Positions 1-6,584 of a stretch of 7,934 nucleotides of DNA are shown here, piece after piece. Made by a program: the position numbers and the translations under genes. The stretch comes from Streptosporangiaceae bacterium (lineage in GTDB: Bacteria; Actinomycetota; Actinomycetes; Streptosporangiales; Streptosporangiaceae): positions 1-7,934 of the forward strand of contig JASHXW010000458.1 of NCBI GenBank assembly GCA_030043395.1. Direction: 5' to 3'. The notes under the pieces were generated by a model. That model was not told the DNA's origin and made no database searches. It was given only the letters and a program-made list of their open reading frames with translations. How positions within the stretch are numbered: position 1 is the stretch's first letter; each line of letters starts with the position of its first letter.

Positions 1-729
1 GGACGACGAAATGACGGCTATGACGGCAAGCCCGGCGAGTATCACGCTCGCCTCCCAGACGACCGCGAAGCCGAGATGGCCTGCGAAGACCGCGCGCATG
101 CCCTTGGTCCCCCAGGCGAACGGATTCCACAAGGCGACATCCCGCACCCACAGCGGGGCGAAGGAGATCGGGACCAGGACTCCCGCCAGCAGCGAGATCG
201 GCTGGGCCACGCCGTTGGAGAGGTTGCCGAGCACTCTCTCGCTGGGCACGAAAATGGCCAGGACGTACGAGATCGAGACACCGATCAGCACCATCATCGA
301 CAGCAGGACCAGCGCGAGCAGGAAGTCGGCCGGCTGGAGCCGCAGCCCGAAGATGAGGGCCAGCCCAGCCAGGATGATCGCCTGCACCGCGATCAGCGCG
401 ACGTACATGAGCTCCCTGCCGAGCAGCAGGCCGACTCGGCTGAGCGGCGTGACCCTGAGCCGGTCGATGACTCCCTGGCGCATGGCGGCGACCAAGGCGA
501 ACCCGGCGAAGAGTCCGCCGAAGATGCCGAGGGCACCGAACAGCGAAGGCACGTAAATCCGGTAGGCGTCCCCGTAACTGCCGGCGTGCAGGACCGACTT
601 GATGAACGGGGTAAAGAACAGCAGGTAGGCCAAAGGCTGCATCAGCGTGATCGCAACGCTGACGGGGTTGTGAATAAGCTGCCCGACTTCATACTGAAAG
701 GTCAGCCACGTATCCCGGGCGAGCTTCAT
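1..729 (-). CDS. ABC-2 type exporter permease, distal copy (3' end cut by window edge)
   Basis: Integral membrane subunit of a DrrB/NodJ-type ABC-2 exporter, expected to form the channel driven by the ATPase encoded at 1557-2537. The ATG at 727-729 opens a frame of 243 codons with no stop before the window edge. By comparison with the neighbouring copy only about eight residues and the stop are missing. The protein has about six hydrophobic segments, a cytoplasmic-loop motif RVTPLSR near residue 92, and the ABC-2 signature around WNPFAWGTKGMR near residue 201. It starts MKLARDTWL, like the upstream paralogue, and an ungapped hand alignment gives 179 of 243 identical residues. A GGGAGG-type ribosome site lies about 13 bases before the ATG. 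The gap to the upstream permease is 38 bases, so the two are probably co-transcribed. The transported substrate is unknown. Confidence 0.9.
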   Translation of the reverse strand, partial: MKLARDTWLTFQYEVGQLIHNPVSVAITLMQPLAYLLFFTPFIKSVLHAGSYGDAYRIYVPSLFGALGIFGGLFAGFALVAAMRQGVIDRLRVTPLSRVGLLLGRELMYVALIAVQAIILAGLALIFGLRLQPADFLLALVLLSMMVLIGVSISYVLAIFVPSERVLGNLSNGVAQPISLLAGVLVPISFAPLWVRDVALWNPFAWGTKGMRAVFAGHLGFAVVWEASVILAGLAVIAVISSS

Positions 730-767
730 AGCTGGTTACTTTCCTCCCGTTCCGGTGGCCGGTCAGC

Positions 768-1523
768 TCACGCGATCTCGCGGCTGAACAGCCGTGACGA
801 CAGCACCACGGCGATGGCGGCAAGCCCGGCCAGGATGACCCCGGCCTCCCAGACGACCGCGTGGCCCAGGTGGCCCTGGAAGAGCGCGCGCATGCCGTTG
901 GCACCCCAGGCGAAGGGGTTCCACAACGCGACATGCCGCACCCACAGCGGAGCGACGGAGAGCGGGATCAGGACCCCGGCCAGTAGCGCAATCGGCTCGG
1001 AAACGCCGCTGATCAGGTTCATGAGCGTGGTCTGGTTAGGCACGAAAACGGCGAGCGCATAGGAGATCGACACGCCGACGAGCACCATCATGCCCAGCAG
1101 GATCAGGGCGAGCAGGAAATTCTGCGGCGGTAGCCGTAGCCCGAATATGAGCGCCACTAGCGCGATGACCAGGGCCTGGAATCCGATCAGCCCGACCCAC
1201 ATCAGCTCCTGCCCGAGCACCAGGGCGACCCGGCTGAGCGGCGTGACCCTGAACCGGGCGATCACCCCCTGGCTCATCGCGGCGATCAGCGCGAACCCGG
1301 AGAACAGCCCGCTGAACAGGCCTAGCGCGCAGAACAGCGAGGGGACGTAGATCTGGTACGCCGCGCCGTAGCTAGAGACGTGCATGACAGATTTGATGAA
1401 GGGGGTGAAGAACAGCAGGTAGGTCACGGGCTGCATCAGCGTGACCGCGACGCCGGCTGGATTGTGAACCAGCTGCCCGGCTTCATACTGAAAGATCAGC
1501 CACGTATCGCGGGCGAGCTTCAT
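768..1523 (-). CDS. ABC-2 type exporter permease, proximal copy
   Basis: Complete 251-residue permease of the DrrB/NodJ-like ABC-2 family, located in the cytoplasmic membrane. Hydrophobic segments fall near residues 25-47, 60-83, 106-129, 135-160, 172-192 and 224-243. The intracellular loop carries RVTPLSR (92-98), and the ABC-2 family region WNPFAWGANGMRALFQGH covers 201-218. The length is typical for DrrB-like permeases. The start is fixed by GGGGAGG about 14 bases upstream and by the identical MKLARDTWL start of the downstream copy. It lies 33 bases after the ATPase stop and 38 bases before the next permease. Two diverged permeases behind one ATPase suggest a heterodimeric channel with two half-sites, whereas classical DrrAB has one permease gene. 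The cargo is unknown; cluster context suggests a glycosylated or acylated metabolite, and export could also give self-resistance. Confidence 0.93.
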   Translation of the reverse strand: MKLARDTWLIFQYEAGQLVHNPAGVAVTLMQPVTYLLFFTPFIKSVMHVSSYGAAYQIYVPSLFCALGLFSGLFSGFALIAAMSQGVIARFRVTPLSRVALVLGQELMWVGLIGFQALVIALVALIFGLRLPPQNFLLALILLGMMVLVGVSISYALAVFVPNQTTLMNLISGVSEPIALLAGVLIPLSVAPLWVRHVALWNPFAWGANGMRALFQGHLGHAVVWEAGVILAGLAAIAVVLSSRLFSREIA

Positions 1524-1556
1524 GTCTGCTGGCTTTCCTCCCCTGCCAGTGGCTGG

Positions 1557-2537
1557 TCAGTCCGCAAGTGTCCGGCCCGTCTTAGCCAGGAACACGTCGT
1601 CGAGGCTCGGCCGCCGGGTCTCGATCGCGCCAGGCTCGATCTCCTTGCTGCCCAGTGCGCGCATCACCTGCGGGATGGCGGTGGCAGCGCTGTCCACGTA
1701 GAGGCGCAGCGTGGTGTCGATGGTCTCGCAGGAGTGCACGTACGGCTGCTCGGTGAGGATCTTGGATGCCTCGAGGATCGTGGCGGGCTCGGGCGCGCCG
1801 GCGGTGTCGGGCGCGGCGAGGTCGACGATGATGACGTCGCCGGAGATCTCGCGCTTCAGATCGGACGGCGTGCCCTCGGCGACGATCAGTCCGGCATCGA
1901 TGATCGAGATCCGGTCGCAGAGGGCGTCGGCCTCGTCCAGGTAATGCGTGGTCAGGAAGATTGTCATGCCCTCGTCCCGCAGCCTGCGCACTTCTTGCCA
2001 CATGCGAGCCCGGCTCTGCGGGTCAAGCCCAGCCGTCGGCTCGTCCAGGAAGATGACCTCGGGCGAGTGAATGACGCCCAGCGCGACATCGAGGCGCCTG
2101 CGCTGCCCGCCCGAGTAGGTGCTGATCTTGCGGTCAGCGAACTCCTCGAGCTGGAAGGCCTTGATGGCCGTCTCGGCGAGTCCTTTCGCGGCGACCTTCG
2201 AGACGCCGTACATGCGCGCCTGATGGACCAGGTCCCGCCGGGCGGTGGACTGCTCGTAGGTGCCACTGGACTGCGCTACGTAGCCGATCCGCTCCCGGAC
2301 CTCGGCGGGGTCGCGCCTGAGGTCCATCCCGGCGATGGTGGCCTCCCCGCCGTCCGGGCGGATGAGCGTGGCCAGCATGCGCAGCGTTGTGGTCTTCCCG
2401 GCTCCGTTGGGCCCCAGGAAGCCGAAGATCTCTGCCTGCTGCACGGCGAAGTCCACGCCGCGGACTGCGTCCACGCTCGTGACTTTGCGCTTCCGCCTGG
2501 ACCGGAACGACTTGCGCAGACCACTGACCTCAATCAT
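1557..2537 (-). CDS. ABC exporter ATP-binding protein, DrrA/NodI family
   Basis: Cytoplasmic ATPase that powers the two permeases that follow. All nucleotide-binding motifs are present in its 326 residues: Walker A GPNGAGKTT (42-50), Q-loop Gln89, signature YSGGQ (141-145), Walker B VIFLDEP (161-167), D-loop at LDPQ (171-174) and switch His198. The C-terminal extension ends with PSLDDVFLAKTGR, the conserved tail of the DrrA family of drug and antibiotic exporters, and the length matches that family. A basic stretch RSRRKRK sits at residues 12-18. AAGGG six bases upstream supports the ATG at 2535-2537. It is the first gene of the exporter unit, about 85 bases behind a predicted promoter and operator at 2617-2657. 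NodI is a relative in the same broad class; the sequence alone does not decide the substrate. Confidence 0.95.
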   Translation of the reverse strand: MIEVSGLRKSFRSRRKRKVTSVDAVRGVDFAVQQAEIFGFLGPNGAGKTTTLRMLATLIRPDGGEATIAGMDLRRDPAEVRERIGYVAQSSGTYEQSTARRDLVHQARMYGVSKVAAKGLAETAIKAFQLEEFADRKISTYSGGQRRRLDVALGVIHSPEVIFLDEPTAGLDPQSRARMWQEVRRLRDEGMTIFLTTHYLDEADALCDRISIIDAGLIVAEGTPSDLKREISGDVIIVDLAAPDTAGAPEPATILEASKILTEQPYVHSCETIDTTLRLYVDSAATAIPQVMRALGSKEIEPGAIETRRPSLDDVFLAKTGRTLAD

Positions 2538-2616
2538 CGTCGACCCTTCTGGCGGGCGGAGCAGGCCGGACGCGGGCGAGGGCTGGCATGACTGCAGACC
2601 CAGGGTATGGACCTGA

Positions 2617-2631
2617 GATCACATCGTGATC
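2617..2631. promoter_or_regulatory. Palindromic operator candidate GATCAC-ATC-GTGATC
   Basis: A perfect inverted repeat with 6-base arms and a 3-base centre overlaps the last three bases of the predicted -10 box and covers the likely transcription start. That placement is typical of a repressor site, for example of a TetR-, MarR- or GntR-type regulator, which often control drug-exporter genes and respond to the exported compound. No regulator is encoded in the window. A terminator role for the gene ending at 2650 is less likely because the arms are short and no T-run follows. Confidence 0.45.
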
Positions 2632-2657
2632 CTAGACGGGCTACCTTAGTTAGACAA
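2629..2657 (-). promoter_or_regulatory. Predicted promoter of the exporter operon
   Basis: On the minus strand TTGTCT (2657-2652) is followed after 17 bases by TAGGAT (2634-2629). This fits a housekeeping actinomycete promoter: four of six -35 bases match TTGACA, and the -10 fits TAGRRT. The start of transcription would fall near 2622, leaving an untranslated leader of about 85 bases before the ATPase ATG. The -35 box overlaps the last codons of the deacetylase-thioesterase gene, so the exporter can be expressed separately from the biosynthetic genes upstream. Confidence 0.55.
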
Positions 2658-4305
2658 CGGCCGTTTTGGCGGCTACATCGGCGCGCGCCATTCTTTCCGA
2701 GAGCGCGGGCCCGAGCCGCGTCATTGGCTCGGGCAGCAGCATCTGCCGATGATCGCAGTCGAGTTCGACAACCTCAATCGGGCCATCGACAAAGGACCGC
2801 CAGCTCTCCAGTTTCTCCGCCAGGGCTGGCGGATTCCGGCTGGCGGAGAAGAACAGCAACGGGCAGCGCACCCGGCCGCCTTCCTCCATCGCACCGGGGC
2901 CCGCTCCCGCTTCCCGGCGGTAGGCGGAGGCTACGGCGCGGTTGTTCTTGATCACGCGCTGCAGCGCGCGCAGGCGTTGCTCCGGCCATTCGTCAAGCCC
3001 CAGGCCCGGCCTGCGCCGCACCAGCGCGAGCATCCTGGCCTCCGGATCGGGGTCCGCGGGCGTGAGGGCGGGCACGTAGCCGAACTGCGCCAGGATGAGG
3101 TTGTAGATCGTCCAGTCCTCGTTGGCCGCCTCGATCTCCGCGAAGTTAGTCAGCGTGGCGTCCATGATGGCGAGCAAGCCGATCTGCTGGCCGCGGCGCT
3201 GCAGTTCGTCGGCAATGGCGAAGGCAATGTTCCCGCCCAGTGACCAGCCAAGCAGGTGGTAGGGGCCAGCTGGCTGCGTCAGCCGGATCTGGTCGGCGTA
3301 ATCCCGTGCCATTTCCTGCATGGTGGCTGGCACTGGCTCGGGCCGTCGCAGGCCGCGGGCCTGCAGTCCGTACAGCGGGAATCTGGCATCGACGTACGGC
3401 AGCATGGCGATATAACACCAGCTCAGGCCAACCAGCGGATGCGCGCAGAACAGGGCAGGGCCGTCGCCGCCGACGCGCAAGGGCATGACCAGGTCGAGGA
3501 TGCCGCCTGCGGCCTTGGCGGCGGAGCGGAACAGCCGCAGCGTATTGAGGTCGTCCGACCTTCCCAGCCGATCCGAGCCGCGGTCGCGCGCCAGTGGCGC
3601 GAGCTCACTCGCCGGTGACCCGCTGCTCGCCGCCGCAGCAGGCTCGGCGGCGCGGACTGGCTCGGGGCGCGGCAGGGCGACGAAGGACAAACCCGCGCCG
3701 CGCAGGCGCTCGATCAGCAGCTTCGTGATCTCGACGACCCGCAGGTCGAGGTCGGAGTCGCTCAGGCCGGCCGGCTCGAACTCGGTCGCCGCCGCGAAGT
3801 CATGCAGCAGCGCGATGCCGCCGCCCCGCTCGATCAGGGTGGTCGCGATTTCGTCGACGCAGGCGTCCACCGTCTGGCCGTGGCGGTAAGTAATGTCCCA
3901 GTCACGTCCCTGCGCATGCCAGCCGACCGGGCCGGCGAACCCGGGCACCTGCCAGTCACCCATCCCGTACGGGGGGCGGAACCACGGCCTCTCGCCGAGG
4001 TAGCCGCCGACCAGGTCCGCGCACCTGCGCAATTCGGCCGCTGCATGCTCGGCAGACCTGAACGGCCGGTGCCGGTCGGCGTGCAGGCCGATCACGTGGC
4101 CGCACTCCCGGTAAGTGCCCAGCGCGCTGCCATAGCGCTGAACGCTTTCGCCAAGCACGAAGAACGTCCCGGGCACCCCTTCCTCGGCCAGCAACCGCGC
4201 CAGCTCTGCCGACTGGGGTCCCGGGCCGTCGTCGAAGGTCAGCGCCACACTGCCGGGCGGGAGTGCGGGAGTGCCGCACAGCAGACGGGCCGCACTAGCG
4301 TCCAT
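2650..4305 (-). CDS. Fused NodB-type carbohydrate deacetylase and NRPS-type thioesterase
   Basis: A 551-residue two-domain protein. Residues about 18-210 are a carbohydrate esterase 4 (NodB) domain, which removes N-acetyl groups from sugars with a metal ion. Visible motifs: TFDDG (Asp25 base, Asp26 metal), HADRH (metal ligands His75 and His79; the usual Ser/Thr after the first His is Ala), RPPYG (110-114), DWD (135-137) and LLHD (His168). An Ala/Pro/Ser-rich linker covers about 212-265. Residues about 275-545 are an alpha/beta-hydrolase thioesterase like NRPS C-terminal domains: LFCAHPLVGLSWCY (285-298), nucleophile elbow GWSLGG (Ser355), Asp382 and CDH (His519). No signal peptide is seen, so a cytoplasmic role on a biosynthetic intermediate fits better than cell-wall editing. 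The ATG at 4305 has GGAG six bases upstream. It lies 86 bases behind the glycosyltransferase, probably in the same transcript. The fusion is unusual; both halves look catalytically complete. Confidence 0.93.
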   Translation of the reverse strand: MDASAARLLCGTPALPPGSVALTFDDGPGPQSAELARLLAEEGVPGTFFVLGESVQRYGSALGTYRECGHVIGLHADRHRPFRSAEHAAAELRRCADLVGGYLGERPWFRPPYGMGDWQVPGFAGPVGWHAQGRDWDITYRHGQTVDACVDEIATTLIERGGGIALLHDFAAATEFEPAGLSDSDLDLRVVEITKLLIERLRGAGLSFVALPRPEPVRAAEPAAAASSGSPASELAPLARDRGSDRLGRSDDLNTLRLFRSAAKAAGGILDLVMPLRVGGDGPALFCAHPLVGLSWCYIAMLPYVDARFPLYGLQARGLRRPEPVPATMQEMARDYADQIRLTQPAGPYHLLGWSLGGNIAFAIADELQRRGQQIGLLAIMDATLTNFAEIEAANEDWTIYNLILAQFGYVPALTPADPDPEARMLALVRRRPGLGLDEWPEQRLRALQRVIKNNRAVASAYRREAGAGPGAMEEGGRVRCPLLFFSASRNPPALAEKLESWRSFVDGPIEVVELDCDHRQMLLPEPMTRLGPALSERMARADVAAKTAVV

Positions 4306-4391
4306 TCATGTCTCCGGCGGGAATAAGGGGGTCAATCCGATGCTAACTGAGGCCCACTTTGGTCGCCTAATGGCGCCGCCGCCACCGTCGG

Positions 4392-5558
4392 CTACGGGCC
4401 GGCGGCGAGTGCGGCCAGGCTTGCGGCAGCTGCGCCTGCCCCGCCCGCCGCCGCGTACTCGTCGCTGATGCCACGCGCGGCCGCGCCGTAGCCCGGCTCA
4501 TCGAGCACTGCCGTCACCGCCGCGGCGAGCTGCGCCGAAGTCGCACCGGAGAAGGAGACGGCAATGCCCGCCCCCGCCCTCGACACCTGCTCGGCCACGG
4601 CCAGTTCGGCAAGGCGGATCGGCGCGACGACCATCGGCACGCCATGAGCTAGTGCCTCGTTGACCGTGCTCTGGCCCGCCTGGCAGATCACGGCATCCAG
4701 GCGCGGCATGAGGTCGAGCATCGGGACCCGCGGCGCCACCAGGACGTGCGGCGGGGGGTCAGGCAACGCGCCGGCAGCGGCATTGAGCACGACCTGCACC
4801 CTGCCCGCCATCGGCGCAAGGGCGCTCATGAGCCGGCCCAGGTAGTCCTGCACCAGGTGCGCGGACATGGTGCCGGCCGTGACGAGCACGTGCCGCTGGC
4901 CGGGATCCCACCAGTCCCAGCGGAAGCCCGGGTCGGTTCGCCGCGCGCCGAGCGCCGCGCCGATCAGCAAGCAGTGGTCCGGCATGGGCACCGGGCCGGT
5001 CAGCGCCCGCGAGGTCGTGGCGATGACCAGGAGGGGGGAGTAGCGCAGGTCGAGACTGTCGTCAGCAGCCAGCCCTGCGGCCTCGACAGCCCGCGCCAGC
5101 CTTGCGCGCACCCAGTGTTCCAGGCCGGCCTCCGCCGCGGGCGGGGTCAGCTCAAGCACGCCAGCGGCCAGCGTCGCCCAGCGCACACCCTGTTTGCGCG
5201 CTGCCAGCGCGCCTGCCAGGGCGTACTGGTCAGCGAGGACGACGTCGGGCTGATAGTCCGCGACGGCAGCATGCACCGGGCCGGAGATGAAGCGGTTGAG
5301 GGGCAGGACGTACTTGTCCCAGAGTTCGCGCACCGCGGCCATGCCGACCTCGTGCAGCTCGCGATAAGAACGCTTGCCAGTCGGGTAGATCGTCGGATCC
5401 GCGTCGAGCAGCGGGCGCAGGTCACTCTCGGGCCCGCACCAGGCCACCTCATGCCCCCCGGCGGACAGCGCATCGCCAATGGCCACGGCTGGCCAGAGGT
5501 GCGAAACCACGGGGACGACCACGATAAGGAACCTGGCCACGCCATTATCGTGGCACAC
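4392..5558 (-). CDS. GT1/MGT-type glycosyltransferase with altered donor-site motif
   Basis: GT-B fold glycosyltransferase resembling macrolide and antibiotic glycosyltransferases, which move a sugar from a nucleotide donor to a natural-product acceptor. The start region RFLIVVVPVVSHLWP carries the usual acceptor-side catalytic His (His20 from the GTG at 5558), and DVVLADQ (Asp110) matches the partner Asp region. The C-terminal donor site reads CQAGQSTVNEALAHGVP near 292-308: the His that normally contacts the diphosphate is Gln293. In the next motif the usual (D/E)Q is Glu318-Leu319, and a commonly conserved Asn is Val321. The fold is clear, but donor binding may differ or be weak. The GTG at 5558 has AGGA eight bases upstream; the GTG at 5540 gives the more usual family N-terminus (382 residues) but has no ribosome site. 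It leads the leftward arm, divergent from the KAS gene. Confidence 0.9.
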   Translation of the reverse strand: MCHDNGVARFLIVVVPVVSHLWPAVAIGDALSAGGHEVAWCGPESDLRPLLDADPTIYPTGKRSYRELHEVGMAAVRELWDKYVLPLNRFISGPVHAAVADYQPDVVLADQYALAGALAARKQGVRWATLAAGVLELTPPAAEAGLEHWVRARLARAVEAAGLAADDSLDLRYSPLLVIATTSRALTGPVPMPDHCLLIGAALGARRTDPGFRWDWWDPGQRHVLVTAGTMSAHLVQDYLGRLMSALAPMAGRVQVVLNAAAGALPDPPPHVLVAPRVPMLDLMPRLDAVICQAGQSTVNEALAHGVPMVVAPIRLAELAVAEQVSRAGAGIAVSFSGATSAQLAAAVTAVLDEPGYGAAARGISDEYAAAGGAGAAAASLAALAAGP

Positions 5559-5559
5559 G

Positions 5560-5588
5560 TTGACATTCCTGGCGCATCCTGATGCGGT
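5560..5588 (+). promoter_or_regulatory. Possible promoter for the KAS-ACP arm
   Basis: TTGACA (5560-5565) matches the -35 consensus exactly. At 17 bases spacing the -10 position reads TGCGGT (5583-5588), which keeps only the first and last T. If used, transcription would begin at about the KAS ATG (5595), giving a leaderless message, which is common in actinomycetes. The KAS gene has only a weak GGTGG as ribosome site, which fits this. The -10 is poor, so confidence is low. Confidence 0.25.
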
Positions 5589-5594
5589 GGCATC
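5573..5594. promoter_or_regulatory. Interlocking inverted repeats between divergent arms
   Basis: Only 36 bases separate the divergent GT and KAS genes. They contain CGCATC-CT-GATGCG (5573-5586), a perfect 6-base palindrome with a 2-base centre. The right arm also pairs with GCATC (5590-5594) through a GGTG loop, ending just before the KAS ATG. The same five-base unit thus occurs three times in alternating orientation. The likely role is a shared operator controlling both arms, or a hairpin shielding the KAS start codon. It could be chance in GC-rich DNA. Confidence 0.35.
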
Positions 5595-6560
5595 ATGACC
5601 GCGCTGGAGGCCGTCTCGGTGTATTTGCCACCAGCCCGGATCCCAATCCAGAACCTGGCCGGGACGCTGGGGCTGACCGATATGCAGGTCAGGTTGTTCC
5701 AGCGATTTCACGGGCTGCGCGAAGTCGGACGTGATCCTGATTCGTCCCTTTACGATCTGCTGATGAGTGCGGCCGCAGGACTGGACGGGCTGCGTGGCCA
5801 GGAACACCGTGTGCGGTATGTCTTGTATGCGCGCGCCATGCCCGTAGTGGTGCCCTACCCGCTGAACCCGCTGCATGATGTCTGCGGCGCGCTCGGCCTC
5901 GGCCATGCCCTGGCGTTCACAGTGACGCACCAGTCATGCGCCAGCGGCTTGCTCGCGATCGACCTGGCGGGCCGGCTGCTCGCCGCCGACTCAGGGCCAG
6001 GCCCTGGCGAGGCAGCTCGCCAGGATGACCAGGGCGCGCCGCTCGCGCTCATCCTCAGCGGCGAGAAGGCGTTCACCCGCGAGGCGCAGATGTTCGCCGA
6101 TACCACGGTCTTCGGGGAAGGTGCGGCCGCGTGCCTGGTCAGCGCCTTCGGCGCGCGCGACCGCCTGCTGTCGTACGCGTCCAACGTCCGGGGCGAGTTC
6201 GACAGCGCCACGGGCGCGAACGACGCGCGGCTGCAGCGCGAGTACCGGCCGTCGCTGGCCGAGGTGATGCTCCGGGCCCTGGACGAGGCTGGCCTGACCC
6301 TGGACGATATTCGCCTGGTGCTGCCGCACAACGTGAACATGGTGACCTGGCAGCGGATGTGCGTGCTGCTGAAGTTCCCGCGCGATCGCGTGCTGCTGGA
6401 CAATATCCCCACCAGCGGCCATGTCTTCTGCGCGGACATGTTCGCCAACTACCAGACGGCACGGGACCGGGGCCTGCTGGAGCCAGGCGATCGCTATCTC
6501 GCGGCTGCGGTCGGCGCGGGCGGCGGCGCGACGTTCGCAGCGATGGTGTTCGAGCACTGA
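5595..6560 (+). CDS. KASIII-like acyl-transferring enzyme (3-oxoacyl-ACP synthase III fold)
   Basis: A 321-residue thiolase-fold protein of the FabH/KASIII superfamily. The nucleophile region THQSCASG places the catalytic Cys at 115, and the His motif LPHNVN places it at 245. In FabH an Asn follows in a GNTS motif; here the segment reads NIPTSGHVFCAD (270-281), with Pro272 at the Asn position and a candidate acid, Asp281, 36 residues after the His. A Cys-His-Asp triad is what I recall for CerJ, the KASIII-like acyltransferase of cervimycin biosynthesis that esterifies a sugar, so transfer to an OH or NH2 acceptor is as likely as condensation. The C-terminal GAGGGATFAAMVF matches the family's Gly-rich end. 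Length is normal, and the ATG is the only close start. Its ACP follows 24 bases downstream. The acyl substrate cannot be read from the sequence. Confidence 0.9.
   Translation: MTALEAVSVYLPPARIPIQNLAGTLGLTDMQVRLFQRFHGLREVGRDPDSSLYDLLMSAAAGLDGLRGQEHRVRYVLYARAMPVVVPYPLNPLHDVCGALGLGHALAFTVTHQSCASGLLAIDLAGRLLAADSGPGPGEAARQDDQGAPLALILSGEKAFTREAQMFADTTVFGEGAAACLVSAFGARDRLLSYASNVRGEFDSATGANDARLQREYRPSLAEVMLRALDEAGLTLDDIRLVLPHNVNMVTWQRMCVLLKFPRDRVLLDNIPTSGHVFCADMFANYQTARDRGLLEPGDRYLAAAVGAGGGATFAAMVFEH
5992..6024 (+). repeat. Two overlapping perfect hairpins inside the KAS gene
   Basis: CAGGGCC-A-GGCCCTG (5992-6006) overlaps a second inverted repeat with 9-base arms, CCTGGCGAG (6003-6011) and CTCGCCAGG (6016-6024), separated by GCAG. 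They share bases 6003-6006, so they could not fold together. The segment encodes a Gly/Pro/Ala/Gln/Asp-rich loop at about residues 133-144 of the KAS protein. It may be only a product of GC-rich codons in a variable loop. Confidence 0.4.
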
Positions 6561-6584
6561 CGAGGCAAGCCGAGGAGGCGGGAC

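Larger units (their letters stand above)
1..1559 (-). repeat. Tandem duplication of leader plus permease gene
   Basis: The two permease genes are tandem direct copies. The similarity extends into the short leaders (1524-1559 and 730-765, read on the minus strand): both run from a TGACC(A/G)GCCAC(T/C)GG block through GGGAGGAAAG to the ATG. Protein identity is about 74 percent by hand count with no gaps, mostly conservative exchanges, so the duplication is old enough for the copies to have specialised. The left copy is incomplete only because the window ends. Confidence 0.8.

Noticed and set aside
76..1062. Long plus-strand open frame of 328 codons across the permease region
   Set aside because: It lies antisense to two clear ABC-2 permease genes, has a Gln/Arg/Asp-rich composition typical of antisense GC-rich frames, and has no recognisable domain.
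1380..2591. 403-codon plus-strand frame opposite the ATPase gene
   Set aside because: The opposite strand encodes a complete ABC ATPase with every motif; this frame is its shadow.
2617..2631. The GATCAC palindrome as a terminator of the fused enzyme gene
   Set aside because: The arms are only six bases with no T-run, and the overlap with a good -10 box fits an operator better.
4340..4345. TAGCAT on the minus strand as a -10 box for the fused deacetylase-thioesterase gene
   Set aside because: No acceptable -35 box lies 16-18 bases upstream; the 86-base gap may hold a weak internal promoter, but the sequence does not support one.
4377..4407. Possible terminator hairpin CGCCGCC...GGCGGCG at the end of the glycosyltransferase gene
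   Set aside because: The 17-base loop contains the stop codon, there is no T-run, and such short GC arms are expected by chance in this DNA. Read-through into the fused enzyme gene is more plausible.
5559..5930. N-terminal extension of the glycosyltransferase frame up to an ATG at 5930
   Set aside because: The extra residues overlap the KAS gene on the other strand and match no glycosyltransferase N-terminus. GTG starts at 5558 or 5540 fit the family better.
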